In this document: piece after piece, positions 7,683 through 15,546 of the stretch
Layout of the letters: each line of letters opens with the position of its first letter
Numbering within the stretch: the first letter of the stretch is position 1
Assembly: GCF_000473265.1 (NCBI RefSeq)
Contig: NZ_KI421511.1
Location: 1,725,731 to 1,789,730, forward strand
Length of the DNA stretch: 64,000 nucleotides
Reading direction: 5' to 3'
Origin: Amycolatopsis thermoflava N1165
GTDB taxonomy: Bacteria > Actinomycetota > Actinomycetes > Mycobacteriales > Pseudonocardiaceae
Notes under the pieces: generated by a model
The model's input: the letters and a program-made list of their open reading frames with translations, nothing else
What the model was told of the DNA's origin: nothing
Database searches by the model: none
Program-made: the position numbers and the translations under genes

Positions 7683-8443
7683 GTTTCCTCCAAGGACGAG
7701 AACGAGTACGGCGGCCACGGCCCGGTGAGCTGCACCCGGATCGCCGGGCTGTCGTCGTCGCAGGCCGCCACCGCCTCGGCGAAGGTGCGCGCGTCGTCGT
7801 CGCCGACGAGGTAGGCGGCGTTGAGCACCATCTGCTGGTCGTCACCGGACAACGCCTTGCTCTGCAACGGGTGCAGGCGCGCGCCGGCGGCCAGCGCCGC
7901 GAGTCTGGAATGGACCTTCGCGGCCTGCTCGCGCGCGAGCCGTTCGGATTCCGCGCGCGCGTCCCGTTCGGCCCGGCGCCGGGCGAGGTACGCCGTCCCG
8001 GCCCCCCGGCGGGACGGCGTCTCCTCGCGCCCGGGCGGCGGCTCTCCGGCGAAGACCTTGACGCCCCACTCGGTCCGCCCGGCGACGCGGTCCAGGGTGC
8101 GCGTCAGCTCGTGCCCGCGGTGTTCGAGGACGCGGCGCACGCCGTGCTCGTCGCGGTACACCGTGGCCAGCCGCACCGGCACGACCGGACCGGCGCCGGC
8201 GAGGGCGCCGACCACGGCGTCGTGCGCGCGGGCCACGGCGCCGAGCCAGTCCAGGTCCTCCAGGTTGCGGTGCAGGGCCTCCTCGCCGAACGTCTCCAGT
8301 GGAACGTCGCCGACGACCGCCGCCAGCCCGCCTGCCTCCACCGTGCGCAGCGCTTCCCCGGCGACGCCGGGCAGTTCCCCTGCCGCGCCGGCGCCCTCCC
8401 GCCGGGTCACGGCGTAGAGCCAGATCCCGCTGTCCTCAGTCAC
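7679..8443 (-). CDS. gvpL: Gas vesicle protein GvpL/GvpF family (GvpL)
   Basis: A 254-residue protein of the GvpL/F family. The N-terminus reads IWLYAVTRREG, then AVVGDVPLETFGEEALHRNL and the central VVPVRLATVYRDE block. A charged arginine/glutamate helix follows (about residues 135-185). These proteins interact with GvpA and are needed for vesicle nucleation. Position between gvpJ and gvpS supports GvpL rather than GvpF. The start overlaps gvpJ by 8 bp. Confidence 0.9.
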   Translation of the reverse strand: MTEDSGIWLYAVTRREGAGAAGELPGVAGEALRTVEAGGLAAVVGDVPLETFGEEALHRNLEDLDWLGAVARAHDAVVGALAGAGPVVPVRLATVYRDEHGVRRVLEHRGHELTRTLDRVAGRTEWGVKVFAGEPPPGREETPSRRGAGTAYLARRRAERDARAESERLAREQAAKVHSRLAALAAGARLHPLQSKALSGDDQQMVLNAAYLVGDDDARTFAEAVAACDDDSPAIRVQLTGPWPPYSFSSLEET

Positions 8444-8792
8444 GGTGCCGGTCCTCGATCACGGCGCGCTCGTCCGCGCCCTCCAGCTCCTCGACGCGGG
8501 CCCGCAGCTCGCGGTTCTCCCGCTGCAGCCGCGTGGTGTCGCCGGAGAGCCACGGATCGCTTTCCCACCAGTTGATCCCGACCTCCCGCGCGGTCTCCAG
8601 CGAGGCGATCACCAGCCGCAGCTTGATGGTCAGCAGTTCGATGTCGAGCAGGTTGACCCGGATGTCCCCGGCGATCACCAGGCCCTTGTCGAGCACTCTC
8701 TCGAGGATGTCCCCCAGGTTGGCGGGCTGGTGGTTGCCGAGCGCGGGGGACCCGCCTCCGCCCGGCGTGGTGGCCGGCTGCCCAGCGGCCAT
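8436..8792 (-). CDS. gvpJ: Gas vesicle protein GvpJ
   Basis: A 118-residue GvpA paralogue: NLGDILERVLDKGLVIAGDI followed by RVNLLDIELLTIKLRLVIAS. After the core there is a WWESDPWL stretch and a coiled-coil-like acidic tail (LQRENRELRARVEELEG). The longer tail separates GvpJ from the structural GvpA. It is a minor component thought to help nucleate vesicle tips. One base separates it from gvpO. Confidence 0.92.
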   Translation of the reverse strand: MAAGQPATTPGGGGSPALGNHQPANLGDILERVLDKGLVIAGDIRVNLLDIELLTIKLRLVIASLETAREVGINWWESDPWLSGDTTRLQRENRELRARVEELEGADERAVIEDRHRD

Positions 8793-8793
8793 G

Positions 8794-9096
8794 TCAGGAC
8801 ACCCCGCTTCCGCTGTCGGCCCGGCCGCGGACGTACCGCTTGGTGCGCCGGTAGGCGAGCAGCTCGCCGTCCGCGCCGAGTTCCAGCTCGTACAGGGCCA
8901 GCATGTCGGCCGAGGACGGGATGCGCCGGTCCTCCAGCACTTCGAGCTCGACGAGCCAGCCGTCGTCGGTGGGTTCGACCGAGGTGACCGACACCGGGTT
9001 CCGGCTGATCAGCTCACCGGCGTGGGCGAGTGCCCGCGACGCCGCTTCCGGCGCGGACAGCGCGCCGTCCCCTTCGGCCTCATCGCGTGGAGCCAC
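8794..9096 (-). CDS. gvpO: Gas vesicle protein GvpO
   Basis: A 100-residue protein with the GvpO core: AHAGELISRNPVSVTSVEPT then GWLVELEVLEDRRIPSSADM, and a YELELGADGELLAYRRTKRY strand pair. It starts at GTG 9096. In Streptomyces gvpO heads the cluster, but here it lies between gvpG and gvpJ, a local rearrangement. GvpO is required for gas vesicles in haloarchaea; its mechanism is not settled. Confidence 0.9.
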   Translation of the reverse strand: MAPRDEAEGDGALSAPEAASRALAHAGELISRNPVSVTSVEPTDDGWLVELEVLEDRRIPSSADMLALYELELGADGELLAYRRTKRYVRGRADSGSGVS

Positions 9097-9103
9097 TGGC
9101 GGG

Positions 9104-9349
9104 TCACCTCTCCTTCTCGTCGGTCTCCGTCACGTTCAGCCGCCGCAGGACCTGCTGCTGGACCTCGGCCTCCTCCTCGGGCGAGATCTCCCCGGCCGCG
9201 CGTTTCTCCTCCGCCGCTTCGAGTTCGCGGCGGATCGACGCCGGCGCGGCGAGTTCCTCGTTGACCCGGCGCTGGATCAGCTCACCGAGCTGGATCACGC
9301 CGCGGACCGGCAGCAGCGGGAGGCCGAGGATCCCGGACAGCAGGCCCAT
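9104..9349 (-). CDS. gvpG: Gas vesicle protein GvpG
   Basis: An 81-residue protein: MGLLSGILGLPLLPVRGVIQ, then LGELIQRRVNEEL and a charged helix ending in LRRLNVTE. This matches the GvpG family, a small accessory protein interacting with GvpF/GvpL. It starts 3 bp after the gvpF stop. Confidence 0.9.
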   Translation of the reverse strand: MGLLSGILGLPLLPVRGVIQLGELIQRRVNEELAAPASIRRELEAAEEKRAAGEISPEEEAEVQQQVLRRLNVTETDEKER

Positions 9350-9352
9350 CGG

Positions 9353-10117
9353 CTACGCCTCCGGCCGTTGTGTCACGACGAAGTCGTATGCCGCGAGCGG
9401 GCCCAGCAGGCGCACCTCGGCGCGGCCCGACCAGTCCCGCGCGACGCGGTCGACGGCTTCCTCCAGATCGGACTGCTTGGCCGTCTCGACGAGGCACGCG
9501 AGGTGCACCGCGTCCTCTTCGTGCGTCGGCTCGCGCGGGGCGATCTGGGCGCCGATCCCGGCGAGCGCGTCGGCGACCCGCTTGGTGTCGGCCTCGCGGC
9601 GGGCGGCGATCGCGTTGCCGATCCCCTCGCCCAGCGCGATCCGCTCGTTGCGCGTGGCGTCCTCGGACTTCCCGCGGATCGCCTCGCGCAGCTGGGCGAG
9701 CTGCTCGTCGGACTCGAGGATCTCGCGGAGGATGGTCTCCTCCACGTAGCGCGCCTTGACGACGTACTGCGCCTTGCCCTCCAGCTCGTCCAGTGCCGCG
9801 ACGAAGTCGTCCTGGTTGGCTTCGAGCAGTTCGGTGCGCACGGCGTCCTCGTCGGTGACCACGGCGCCGAAGCGCAACGGCAGCACCGGCACCTCGGCAG
9901 CGGCCGCGTCGAGCAGCGACGCGTGGGCGGTGAGGTCCTCGGGCCGCCCGAGCGGCTTGTCCCTCGGCACCTCGCTCACCAGCGCGGCGATCCGGTCGTG
10001 CTTGACCGCGCGGACCTCGGCGGGCGGGTCGCCGACGCCGCGGGCCTCCGGATCGGTCTCCACGTCGGACGGCACGATGCCGTACACGTAGACCACCGTC
10101 TCGCGCTCCTCGGTCAT
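9353..10117 (-). CDS. gvpF: Gas vesicle protein GvpF
   Basis: A 254-residue GvpL/F family protein. It begins [15 protein letters not shown] and contains [20 protein letters not shown] and [20 protein letters not shown], the usual strand-helix core. A long helix (about 150-195) follows, with a C-terminal [13 protein letters not shown] strand. Its ATG overlaps the gvpA stop by 4 bp, as expected for GvpF directly after GvpA. It is probably required for GvpA recruitment. Confidence 0.92.
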   Translation of the reverse strand: MTEERETVVYVYGIVPSDVETDPEARGVGDPPAEVRAVKHDRIAALVSEVPRDKPLGRPEDLTAHASLLDAAAAEVPVLPLRFGAVVTDEDAVRTELLEANQDDFVAALDELEGKAQYVVKARYVEETILREILESDEQLAQLREAIRGKSEDATRNERIALGEGIGNAIAARREADTKRVADALAGIGAQIAPREPTHEEDAVHLACLVETAKQSDLEEAVDRVARDWSGRAEVRLLGPLAAYDFVVTQRPEA

Positions 10118-10512
10118 CGCCCACCGTCCTTCCGGCGCCCGGCGCGCTCCGGCTCCTCGTTGCCGCCGAGGAGGTCCTGCAGCTTGTCACCGGCGGCTTC
10201 GAGCGCTCCCCGGGTCTTCGCCTTGGCGCCGCCGGAGGTCACGTCCTCCAGCAGGTCCGGCAGACCCTTCTGCTCGGTGTCGGAGATGTCGAGCCGGTTC
10301 ACCGCCTCCGCGAACCGCAGGTAGGTGTCCACGCTCGCGATGACGACCCGCGCGTCGATGGTCAGCAGTTCGATGCCGACCAATGACACGCGCACGTAGG
10401 CGTCCAGGACGAGTCCCTTGTCCAGGATCGTGTCGATCACGTCCGCGAGACTGCTGGAGGTGGGCCGGTCCAGGCCCCCGCCACCGCCCGACGGCTGCAC
10501 CGCTGTCGTCAT
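10114..10512 (-). CDS. gvpA: Gas vesicle structural protein GvpA
   Basis: A 132-residue protein with the GvpA core at about residues 20-72: [20 protein letters not shown] then [20 protein letters not shown]. The core forms the ribbed vesicle shell. A 60-residue acidic and basic C-terminal extension, absent from cyanobacterial GvpA, resembles actinobacterial versions. The ATG at 10512 has a GGGGGAG site, and it overlaps the upstream SRPBCC gene by 4 bp. A much longer open frame continues upstream but is only a shadow of the neighbouring genes. Confidence 0.95.
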   Translation of the reverse strand: MTTAVQPSGGGGGLDRPTSSSLADVIDTILDKGLVLDAYVRVSLVGIELLTIDARVVIASVDTYLRFAEAVNRLDISDTEQKGLPDLLEDVTSGGAKAKTRGALEAAGDKLQDLLGGNEEPERAGRRKDGGR

Positions 10513-11549
10513 CGCCTGCTCCCCCGTCCTCTGCCCGCCGACGCCCGGGTGCGTGTACGCCGCGCCGGCGGTTCCTCGGCCTCTTCTTCGGGTTCTTCTT
10601 CTTCGGGTTCTTCCTCGTCGGGCGCCTCGGCCTCGTCGGCCTCGGGTTCCTCGGGTTCTTCCTCGTTCCCGGGTTCCTCGTCGCCGTCCTGGACCTCGCC
10701 GTCGTGGATCTCGCCGCGCCAGCCCTCCACGTCGTCCGGGTGCAGGATCGCCTCGGTCATCACGTGCCGCTGGAAGTGCTTGAGCTCCAGCCGCGCGCGC
10801 CGCCCCTGGGCCCGCCAGATGTTGCCGGTGCGCTCGAACAGCCCCTGCGGGTGGTACTCCAGCACCAGCACGACGCGGGTCAGGTCCGGGGTCAGCTCGT
10901 GGAAGGTCACGGCGCCGTCGACGTGGCCCTTCTCGCCCTCGGACCGCCACACGATGCGCTCGTTGGGGACCTGTTCGAGGATCGTGGACTCCCACGTGCG
11001 GTGCGACCAGAAGATCTGCGCCTTCCACGTCAGCTTCTCGTCGCTGGTCTGGTCGACGTTCTCGACCTTCTTCATGAAGCGCGGGAACTCGGTGAAGCGG
11101 GTCCACTGGTCGTAGACCAGGTCGATCGGGGCGCCGATGTCGGCCTGCTCGACGATGTTGGTGACCTTGAGCTTGCCGCCCCCGCCCCCGCCACCGCCGC
11201 CGCCGACGGCGTCCTTCACCTTGTCCGCGAGCCCGGAAAGCCCGCCCTTGACCGCGCCCATCATGGCCTTGCCCTTGACGCTGGGCTTGCCGCCGGTGAC
11301 GGCTTCGATCAGGCCGCCACCGCCGCCACCCGAGGCGTAGTCCTGCAGGCGGCCGGAGGTCGAGGTGATCCGGTTCGCCAGCGAGGTCGACGCGCGGGTG
11401 GTGACCGCGCCGGCCAGTTTGCGCAGGGCTTCGGTCAGCTCGGTGGACGGCTTCGGCGCGGCGTCGGCCACGCCGGAGACCGTGTCGGTGGCCGCGCCGG
11501 TGGCCTTGTCGAGGGTCTTCCTGATCTGGTCGGTCGCCATGGCGCTCAC
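10509..11549 (-). CDS. SRPBCC/polyketide-cyclase-like gas vesicle cluster protein (GvpZ-like)
   Basis: A 346-residue protein. Residues 1-125 are helical and glycine-rich with two poly-glycine linkers. Residues about 125-265 form a START/SRPBCC domain ([20 protein letters not shown], then [20 protein letters not shown]). The last 80 residues are very acidic (runs of EEPEE), then basic. Streptomyces gvp clusters carry a comparable extra gene, gvpZ; that assignment is by context and memory. The poly-acidic tail may interact with the vesicle surface, which is inference. Confidence 0.7.
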   Translation of the reverse strand: MSAMATDQIRKTLDKATGAATDTVSGVADAAPKPSTELTEALRKLAGAVTTRASTSLANRITSTSGRLQDYASGGGGGGLIEAVTGGKPSVKGKAMMGAVKGGLSGLADKVKDAVGGGGGGGGGGKLKVTNIVEQADIGAPIDLVYDQWTRFTEFPRFMKKVENVDQTSDEKLTWKAQIFWSHRTWESTILEQVPNERIVWRSEGEKGHVDGAVTFHELTPDLTRVVLVLEYHPQGLFERTGNIWRAQGRRARLELKHFQRHVMTEAILHPDDVEGWRGEIHDGEVQDGDEEPGNEEEPEEPEADEAEAPDEEEPEEEEPEEEAEEPPARRTRTRASAGRGRGSRR

Positions 11550-12139
11550 CTCCGCGCCCGGCGGACCGGGGTGCGGGCGGCAGCCGCCCGGCCGGTGCGG
11601 CGCGCCCGGGTCGGAGCGGGCTCTTCGTCTTCGTCTTCGTCCTCGGGCTCGGGTTCCGGTTCGGCCCGGCGGCGCCGGGTGGCGGTGCGGCGGGCGCGCG
11701 CCGGTGGCGCGGGCTCCTCCTCGGGCTCCTCCTCCGGCTCCTCCTGGGTCTCTTCGTCCTCTTCGGGCGCTTCTTCGGACCGGTCCTCGGTCTCCTCGTC
11801 AGTCTCCTCCGGCTCCTCTTCCGCGCCCTCGTCCCCGGACGGGCGCTTGGCACCGTCCTGGAGACGTTCGCTGAGCGACTCGATGCGCTGCGAGGCCGCC
11901 GTCACCGCGGCCGCCTTCGCCGCGCTCAGCAGCTGGTCGCGGGCGACGTCGGTCAGTTTCGTCAGCTCCGCGGACGATCCGAGCTGGCTCAGGCCGTTCT
12001 GCAGCAGCTTCCCCGGCGTGACGCCGGTCTTGCCGGTCGCCCCCGCGGCCGCGATCATCAGCGCCAGGCGCATCTTCTTCGTGCGGCCCAGTAGGTAGCC
12101 GAGCCCGACACCGAGGGCGACACGCGATCCTGCCTTCAT
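11546..12139 (-). CDS. Acidic-tailed gas vesicle cluster protein (GvpY-like)
   Basis: A 197-residue protein starting [20 protein letters not shown], with AGGAGG 9 nt before the ATG. A short hydrophobic helix (about 26-40) and a helical region to about residue 95 are followed by about 70 residues dominated by glutamate (repeated EEPEE, EEDEE) and an Arg/Ala-rich end. This is the first gene of the gvp operon and overlaps the SRPBCC gene by 4 bp. Streptomyces clusters have gvpY beside gvpZ; homology is assumed from layout. The tandem acidic repeats are prone to length changes. Confidence 0.65.
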   Translation of the reverse strand: MKAGSRVALGVGLGYLLGRTKKMRLALMIAAAGATGKTGVTPGKLLQNGLSQLGSSAELTKLTDVARDQLLSAAKAAAVTAASQRIESLSERLQDGAKRPSGDEGAEEEPEETDEETEDRSEEAPEEDEETQEEPEEEPEEEPAPPARARRTATRRRRAEPEPEPEDEDEDEEPAPTRARRTGRAAAARTPVRRARR

Positions 12140-12238
12140 TCGTAAGTCCTCCTGACTCCGGCGATTGGCGAGTCCTGCCGACAACCCACGCGCCACCCCC
12201 CGAACTCATCGGGGCGAGCAGGATGTACCGGCCGAGAA

Positions 12239-12264
12239 CTACCCCGCGGCCACACCGGAAAAAC
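12239..12264 (-). promoter_or_regulatory. SigB-like promoter for the gas vesicle operon
   Basis: On the minus strand GTTTTT (12259-12264), a 14-nt spacer and GGGTAG (12239-12244) match the GTTT-N14-16-GGGTA pattern of actinobacterial SigB/SigF/SigH-type stress promoters. It lies about 100 bp upstream of the first gvp-operon gene, in an otherwise AT-richer gap of about 290 bp (12140-12432). An inverted repeat GACTC-N11-GAGTC (12154-12174) lies between promoter and gene. Confidence 0.5.
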
Positions 12265-12432
12265 TGCGAGTGGCGCGCGAAAAACAATTTCCAGGAAACG
12301 ATCTCTCTTCAAGATCTACTCACGGCTTGCCTACTGGCGCGTAAGAAACGCGGTTCAACAGCTCGTCTTGCGCGGCGGCGTCCGAGGTGGACTTATACTC
12401 CGGGCAAATCGCCGCGACAATTCACCGGGAAA

Positions 12433-12963
12433 ATGGGTGACGAAACGAGTACCGATAGCGAGGGAATCGAGAGCGGATCCGCTGTCACCGGAACCGCGGC
12501 GAAGTTGCTGTCGGCTGCCCGCGGGCAGCGGCGAATGTCGCAACGGGAACTGGCGCGCCTGGCCGGCGTGCCACAGTCGACGGTGGCGACGATCGAGGCG
12601 GGCCGCCGCCAGCCGTCGGTCGCGATGCTCGAACGCCTCCTGCGCGCCGCGGGGTTCCACCTGGCCACCGAACTGGTGAACACGCTGCGCCCGAGCGAAC
12701 TCCTGGAGCGGCAGCGCCGGAGCGTCACCGAGGTCCTCGCGCGGTACCCGGTCACGCGGGCGTGGCCGACCGGCCCCGCCGCGCGCGGCGAGGACCGCCC
12801 GGACTCCGACCTCGACCTGGTGGTGGCGCTACGCCCCGGCGCGGCGCCCGGCGATGTCGCCGGGCTGGCCGGGGAACTGTCCACGGTGCTCGGCTGCCCG
12901 GTCGCCGTGACGACCGGCGACCCGGGCGGTGGAGAGAACTTCTTCTACACGCGCACGGCTTAG
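12433..12963 (+). CDS. HTH (XRE) - nucleotidyltransferase (MNT) fusion, truncated C-terminus
   Basis: A 176-residue protein. An XRE helix-turn-helix (about 22-80: MSQRELARLAGVPQSTVATI, EAGRRQPSVAML) is fused to a minimal nucleotidyltransferase domain (about 100-170) with ARGEDRPDSDLDLVVAL. The usual GS before the catalytic aspartates is GP here. MNT proteins often serve as antitoxins to HEPN toxins, but no HEPN gene is present. The stop codon overlaps the left end of an IS remnant and the domain looks about ten residues short, so the end may have been replaced by insertion. TATACT at 12394-12399 is a likely -10. Confidence 0.75.
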   Translation: MGDETSTDSEGIESGSAVTGTAAKLLSAARGQRRMSQRELARLAGVPQSTVATIEAGRRQPSVAMLERLLRAAGFHLATELVNTLRPSELLERQRRSVTEVLARYPVTRAWPTGPAARGEDRPDSDLDLVVALRPGAAPGDVAGLAGELSTVLGCPVAVTTGDPGGGENFFYTRTA

Positions 12964-13135
12964 GTCGTGTCCTGTTGGGGATCCGGGCGACCGCGATCCC
13001 GTCGAGCAGCGGCAACAGTTGCGGGTTGTCGCCGGCGTGACCGCGGGTGAGCAGCACGCGCATCGGCAGGCCTCGCCACCTCACCCCGACCCAAGATCAA
13101 GCACCCACGGCCGGATCAACCACCGGACACGACCT
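12962..13135 (-). mobile_element. IS5-type element remnant, 174 bp with both inverted repeats
   Basis: The ends AGGTCGTGTCC (12962-12972) and GGACACGACCT (13125-13135) are perfect 11-bp inverted repeats. Between them, on the minus strand, a fragment from about 13084 to 12968 reads RWRGLPMRVLLTRGHAGDNP then QLLPLLDGIAVARIPNRT, typical of the DDE domain of IS5-type transposases. Most of the transposase is deleted, leaving a MITE-sized relic. No clear target duplication is visible. The rest of the gap to 13213 shows nothing recognisable. Confidence 0.75.
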
Positions 13136-13213
13136 GGACCGCCACCACCGGGATCGCGCCCAGCGCCCGTCGTGCGTGGCGGCGGGCCAGGACAGCGCCA
13201 CCGGCCCGCGACT

Positions 13214-14365
13214 TCAGACCGCCACCACCGGGTGGCGGACGACGGCGCCGAACAGGTAGCCCTGCGTGTTGTACGGCTCGGTGTCCGGCTGGGCCACACC
13301 GTGGCGGTCCACCGCGCGCGCCCGCAGCGTGTGCTCGCCCGGGTGCGGGCGCCACCGCAGCGTCCACCGCTGCCACCCGCGGCCGCTGCCGACGAACTCG
13401 GCGCGCCGCCAGGTGCGGCCGTCGTCGGTGCTCACCTCGACCCGGCGGATGCCGCCGGAGCCGGACCAGGACCGGCCGCGCAACACGTGCTCCCGGCCCG
13501 CGGCGAGGGTCGCCCGCCACGGCAGTTCGAACACGCTCTTGGTGTTCTGCCGCGTCACCAGCACCCCTTCGGGCGGGTAGTCCGGGCCGGTCAGCCGGTA
13601 GTACTGCGTATCCCACGGCGAGTCGAGCGAGGTGCGGGACACCTGGATGCGGCCGAGCCACTTGATGGACGCGATGCCGATCCAGCCCGGCACCACCAGC
13701 CGGGCCGGGAAGCCGTGGTCCGGCGGGAGCGGTTCGCCGTTCATCTCGTACGCGACCAGCACGTCGTCGAGCGCCTTGCCCACCGGCAGCGGGCGCCGCA
13801 CCCGGCCCAGGTTCACCCCGCCGGTGACGTAGTCGGCGTCGAGGCCTTCGGGCAGCACGTCGACGGCATCGCGGGCGAGGCCGGCCCGGTGCAGCAGCGT
13901 GGCCAGCGGCACGCCCCGCCAGCGCGCCACCCCGACCGCACCGAGCCGCCACGCGGTGCCGGCGACGGTCTGCCCCTGCTGCGAGGTGAAGAAGCTGCGC
14001 CCGTTGCCCGCGCACTCGATGGCCGCGGTGATCGTTTCCGACGGCAGGCGCAGCAGGTCGTCGTAGGTGACGGTGACCGGGCCGCCGCGCAGCCCGTCGC
14101 CGGTGATCTCCAGGCGCCAGGTCCGCGCGTCGAGCAGCGGGGTGGCGGTGTGGTTGCGCACGAAGAACCGGGACACCGGCACGACGTCGCCGACCGGGTG
14201 CGGCGAGTCCCACCGCAGCTCGGCGTTCGTGCCGAGCACGGTGAAGTCCTCCGGTGGCAGCGGTTTCACGATGGGAGTGTCGGCCGCCGCGGCCGCCGTT
14301 GTCCACAACGGACCGGCCGCGGCGACCCCCGCCATGCCGAGCACGGTCCGCCGCCGCACGTTCAC
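13214..14365 (-). CDS. Sulfite-oxidase-type molybdopterin oxidoreductase
   Basis: A 383-residue protein with an RRR-containing N-terminal signal-like segment (VRRRTVLGMAGVAAAGPL, possible Tat signal). The molybdopterin-binding domain has TITAAIECAGNGRS with the molybdenum-ligand cysteine C118. It continues with HGFPARLVVPGWIGIASIKW and a C-terminal Mo-co dimerisation (Ig-like) domain (about 270-383). The family oxidises sulfite or related oxyanions in the periplasm or cell exterior. No heme partner gene is adjacent. Its GTG start overlaps the preceding small gene's stop (GTGA), so the two are coupled. Confidence 0.88.
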   Translation of the reverse strand: MNVRRRTVLGMAGVAAAGPLWTTAAAAADTPIVKPLPPEDFTVLGTNAELRWDSPHPVGDVVPVSRFFVRNHTATPLLDARTWRLEITGDGLRGGPVTVTYDDLLRLPSETITAAIECAGNGRSFFTSQQGQTVAGTAWRLGAVGVARWRGVPLATLLHRAGLARDAVDVLPEGLDADYVTGGVNLGRVRRPLPVGKALDDVLVAYEMNGEPLPPDHGFPARLVVPGWIGIASIKWLGRIQVSRTSLDSPWDTQYYRLTGPDYPPEGVLVTRQNTKSVFELPWRATLAAGREHVLRGRSWSGSGGIRRVEVSTDDGRTWRRAEFVGSGRGWQRWTLRWRPHPGEHTLRARAVDRHGVAQPDTEPYNTQGYLFGAVVRHPVVAV

Positions 14366-14568
14366 AGCGCGAGGTCCGCGGCGAGCACGTGGAAGGCTTC
14401 CCGTTCCCGTCCGGAGAGCGGCACCGTGAGACGGTCCGCCGGATGGCCCAGGGGCGGGTAATCCGGACGGGGCAACGCGAAGCCGACGTCGTAGGGCGCG
14501 CCGACCGGGACCATCGCGTGACCGATGCTGCCGAGCGCGCGCCCGAACGCGCGGAGGATCCGGGCCAC
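14362..14568 (-). CDS. Small hypothetical protein (DUF6059-like pattern)
   Basis: A protein of about 68 residues, starting at GTG 14568 (AGGGGG 7 nt upstream); ATG 14607 is an alternative. It ends GHPADRLTVPLSGREREAFH, resembling small Streptomyces proteins of the DUF6059 type in which GHPxRL precedes a PLSxxER helix. Function is unknown. It is translationally coupled to the sulfite-oxidase-type gene. Confidence 0.5.
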   Translation of the reverse strand: MARILRAFGRALGSIGHAMVPVGAPYDVGFALPRPDYPPLGHPADRLTVPLSGREREAFHVLAADLAL

Positions 14569-14671
14569 CGTCACCACCCCCTGAGCCGTGGAAGTTCCTC
14601 CGATCATGGGGGATCCCGGGCGTTGCGCGGTAGCCGTCCCACAGAGCGGGCGGCCGCTCAGCGCGGCGGGG

Positions 14672-15439
14672 TCAGGCGTGCGCCGCCGACATCTCCCATG
14701 GCGCCTGCGGCAGCACGTCACCGGTCTCCAGCAGCGACTTCAGGTTCGCCAGCACCGCGGGCCAGCCGCTGGAGATGCCGTTGCGCATCTCCTCGTTGGG
14801 CAGCCTCTCGTGGGTCACGGTGAGGCGCACGATCTCCTCGTGCGGCTCGACGAGGAACGTGACCACCGACGGATCGCGCGACTCGCCCAGCGAATCCTCG
14901 AACGTGATCACCAGCCGGGTCGGCGGCTCGGACTCGAGCACCTTGCCCACCACGTCCACGGCGCCCGACCCGTCCACGCGGCGGTGCTCCCACACCGAAC
15001 CGGGCTGCCAGTCGGAGATGTTGGCGTGCCCCCAGTAGCGGGCGGTCAGGTCCGCGTCGGTGAGCGCCCGCCACACCTGGTCGGCGCTCGCGCGGATGTA
15101 GGTGACGTAGACGTAGTCCGGGACGGTCATGGCGTACTCCTCTGCCTGGTCTTTGATGGCCGCGAGCACACGCAGCCGGGGTTTGTCGAACTCGGCGATC
15201 CAGCGCTGCTCGATCTCGTGGATGGGCCCGGGGTTGAGGTAGTGCAGGCGTTCCCGGCCGCGGCGCACCACGGTCACGAGGTTGGCCCGCACCAGGACGT
15301 CGAGGTGCTGGGTCGCCGACTGACGGGCCATGCCCAGCGGCTCGCACACCTGGCTCAGGGTCTGCCCGTTCTGCTCCCGCAGGCGGTCGAGCAGCAGCCG
15401 CCGGGTCGGGTCGGCCAGTGCCTTGAACACCACGTCCAT
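14672..15439 (-). CDS. ArsR-type HTH fused to SRPBCC (AHSA1) domain
   Basis: About 255 residues from ATG 15439. Residues 1-100 are an ArsR winged helix (MDVVFKALADPTRRLLLDRL, QVCEPLGMARQSATQHLDVL). Residues about 110-250 are an AHSA1/START-like domain (YIRASADQVWRALTDADLTA, RLVITFEDS). Such fusions are taken to be one-component sensors that bind a small hydrophobic ligand. ATG 15463 is an alternative start but would lie inside the proposed promoter. A perfect 16-bp palindrome before the gene suggests autorepression. Confidence 0.85.
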   Translation of the reverse strand: MDVVFKALADPTRRLLLDRLREQNGQTLSQVCEPLGMARQSATQHLDVLVRANLVTVVRRGRERLHYLNPGPIHEIEQRWIAEFDKPRLRVLAAIKDQAEEYAMTVPDYVYVTYIRASADQVWRALTDADLTARYWGHANISDWQPGSVWEHRRVDGSGAVDVVGKVLESEPPTRLVITFEDSLGESRDPSVVTFLVEPHEEIVRLTVTHERLPNEEMRNGISSGWPAVLANLKSLLETGDVLPQAPWEMSAAHA

Positions 15440-15461
15440 CGCTTCCGCGCTCACGCCGACC

Positions 15462-15492
15462 ATTATGCAGGTAATTACCTGCCTTTTGTCAA
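15462..15492 (-). promoter_or_regulatory. Promoter and palindromic operator of the ArsR-SRPBCC gene
   Basis: A consensus -35 TTGACA on the minus strand (15487-15492) is followed by CATAAT (15462-15467), spacer 19; the overlapping TGCATA (15464-15469) gives spacer 17. The perfect 16-bp palindrome GCAGGTAATTACCTGC (15467-15482) sits between them, where a bound repressor would block RNA polymerase. The divergent LysR gene starts 55 bp away. Confidence 0.75.
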
Positions 15493-15546
15493 CAACGGCT
15501 TCGACGCGGCGGCACAACCGCTGGTTGTGGCAGTAGGTTCGGCGTC

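Noticed and set aside
12154-12174. GACTC-N11-GAGTC dyad as a DevR box before the gas vesicle operon
   Set aside because: It lacks the GGGAC/GTCCC-type core and does not match the motif shared at 4606 and 5831.
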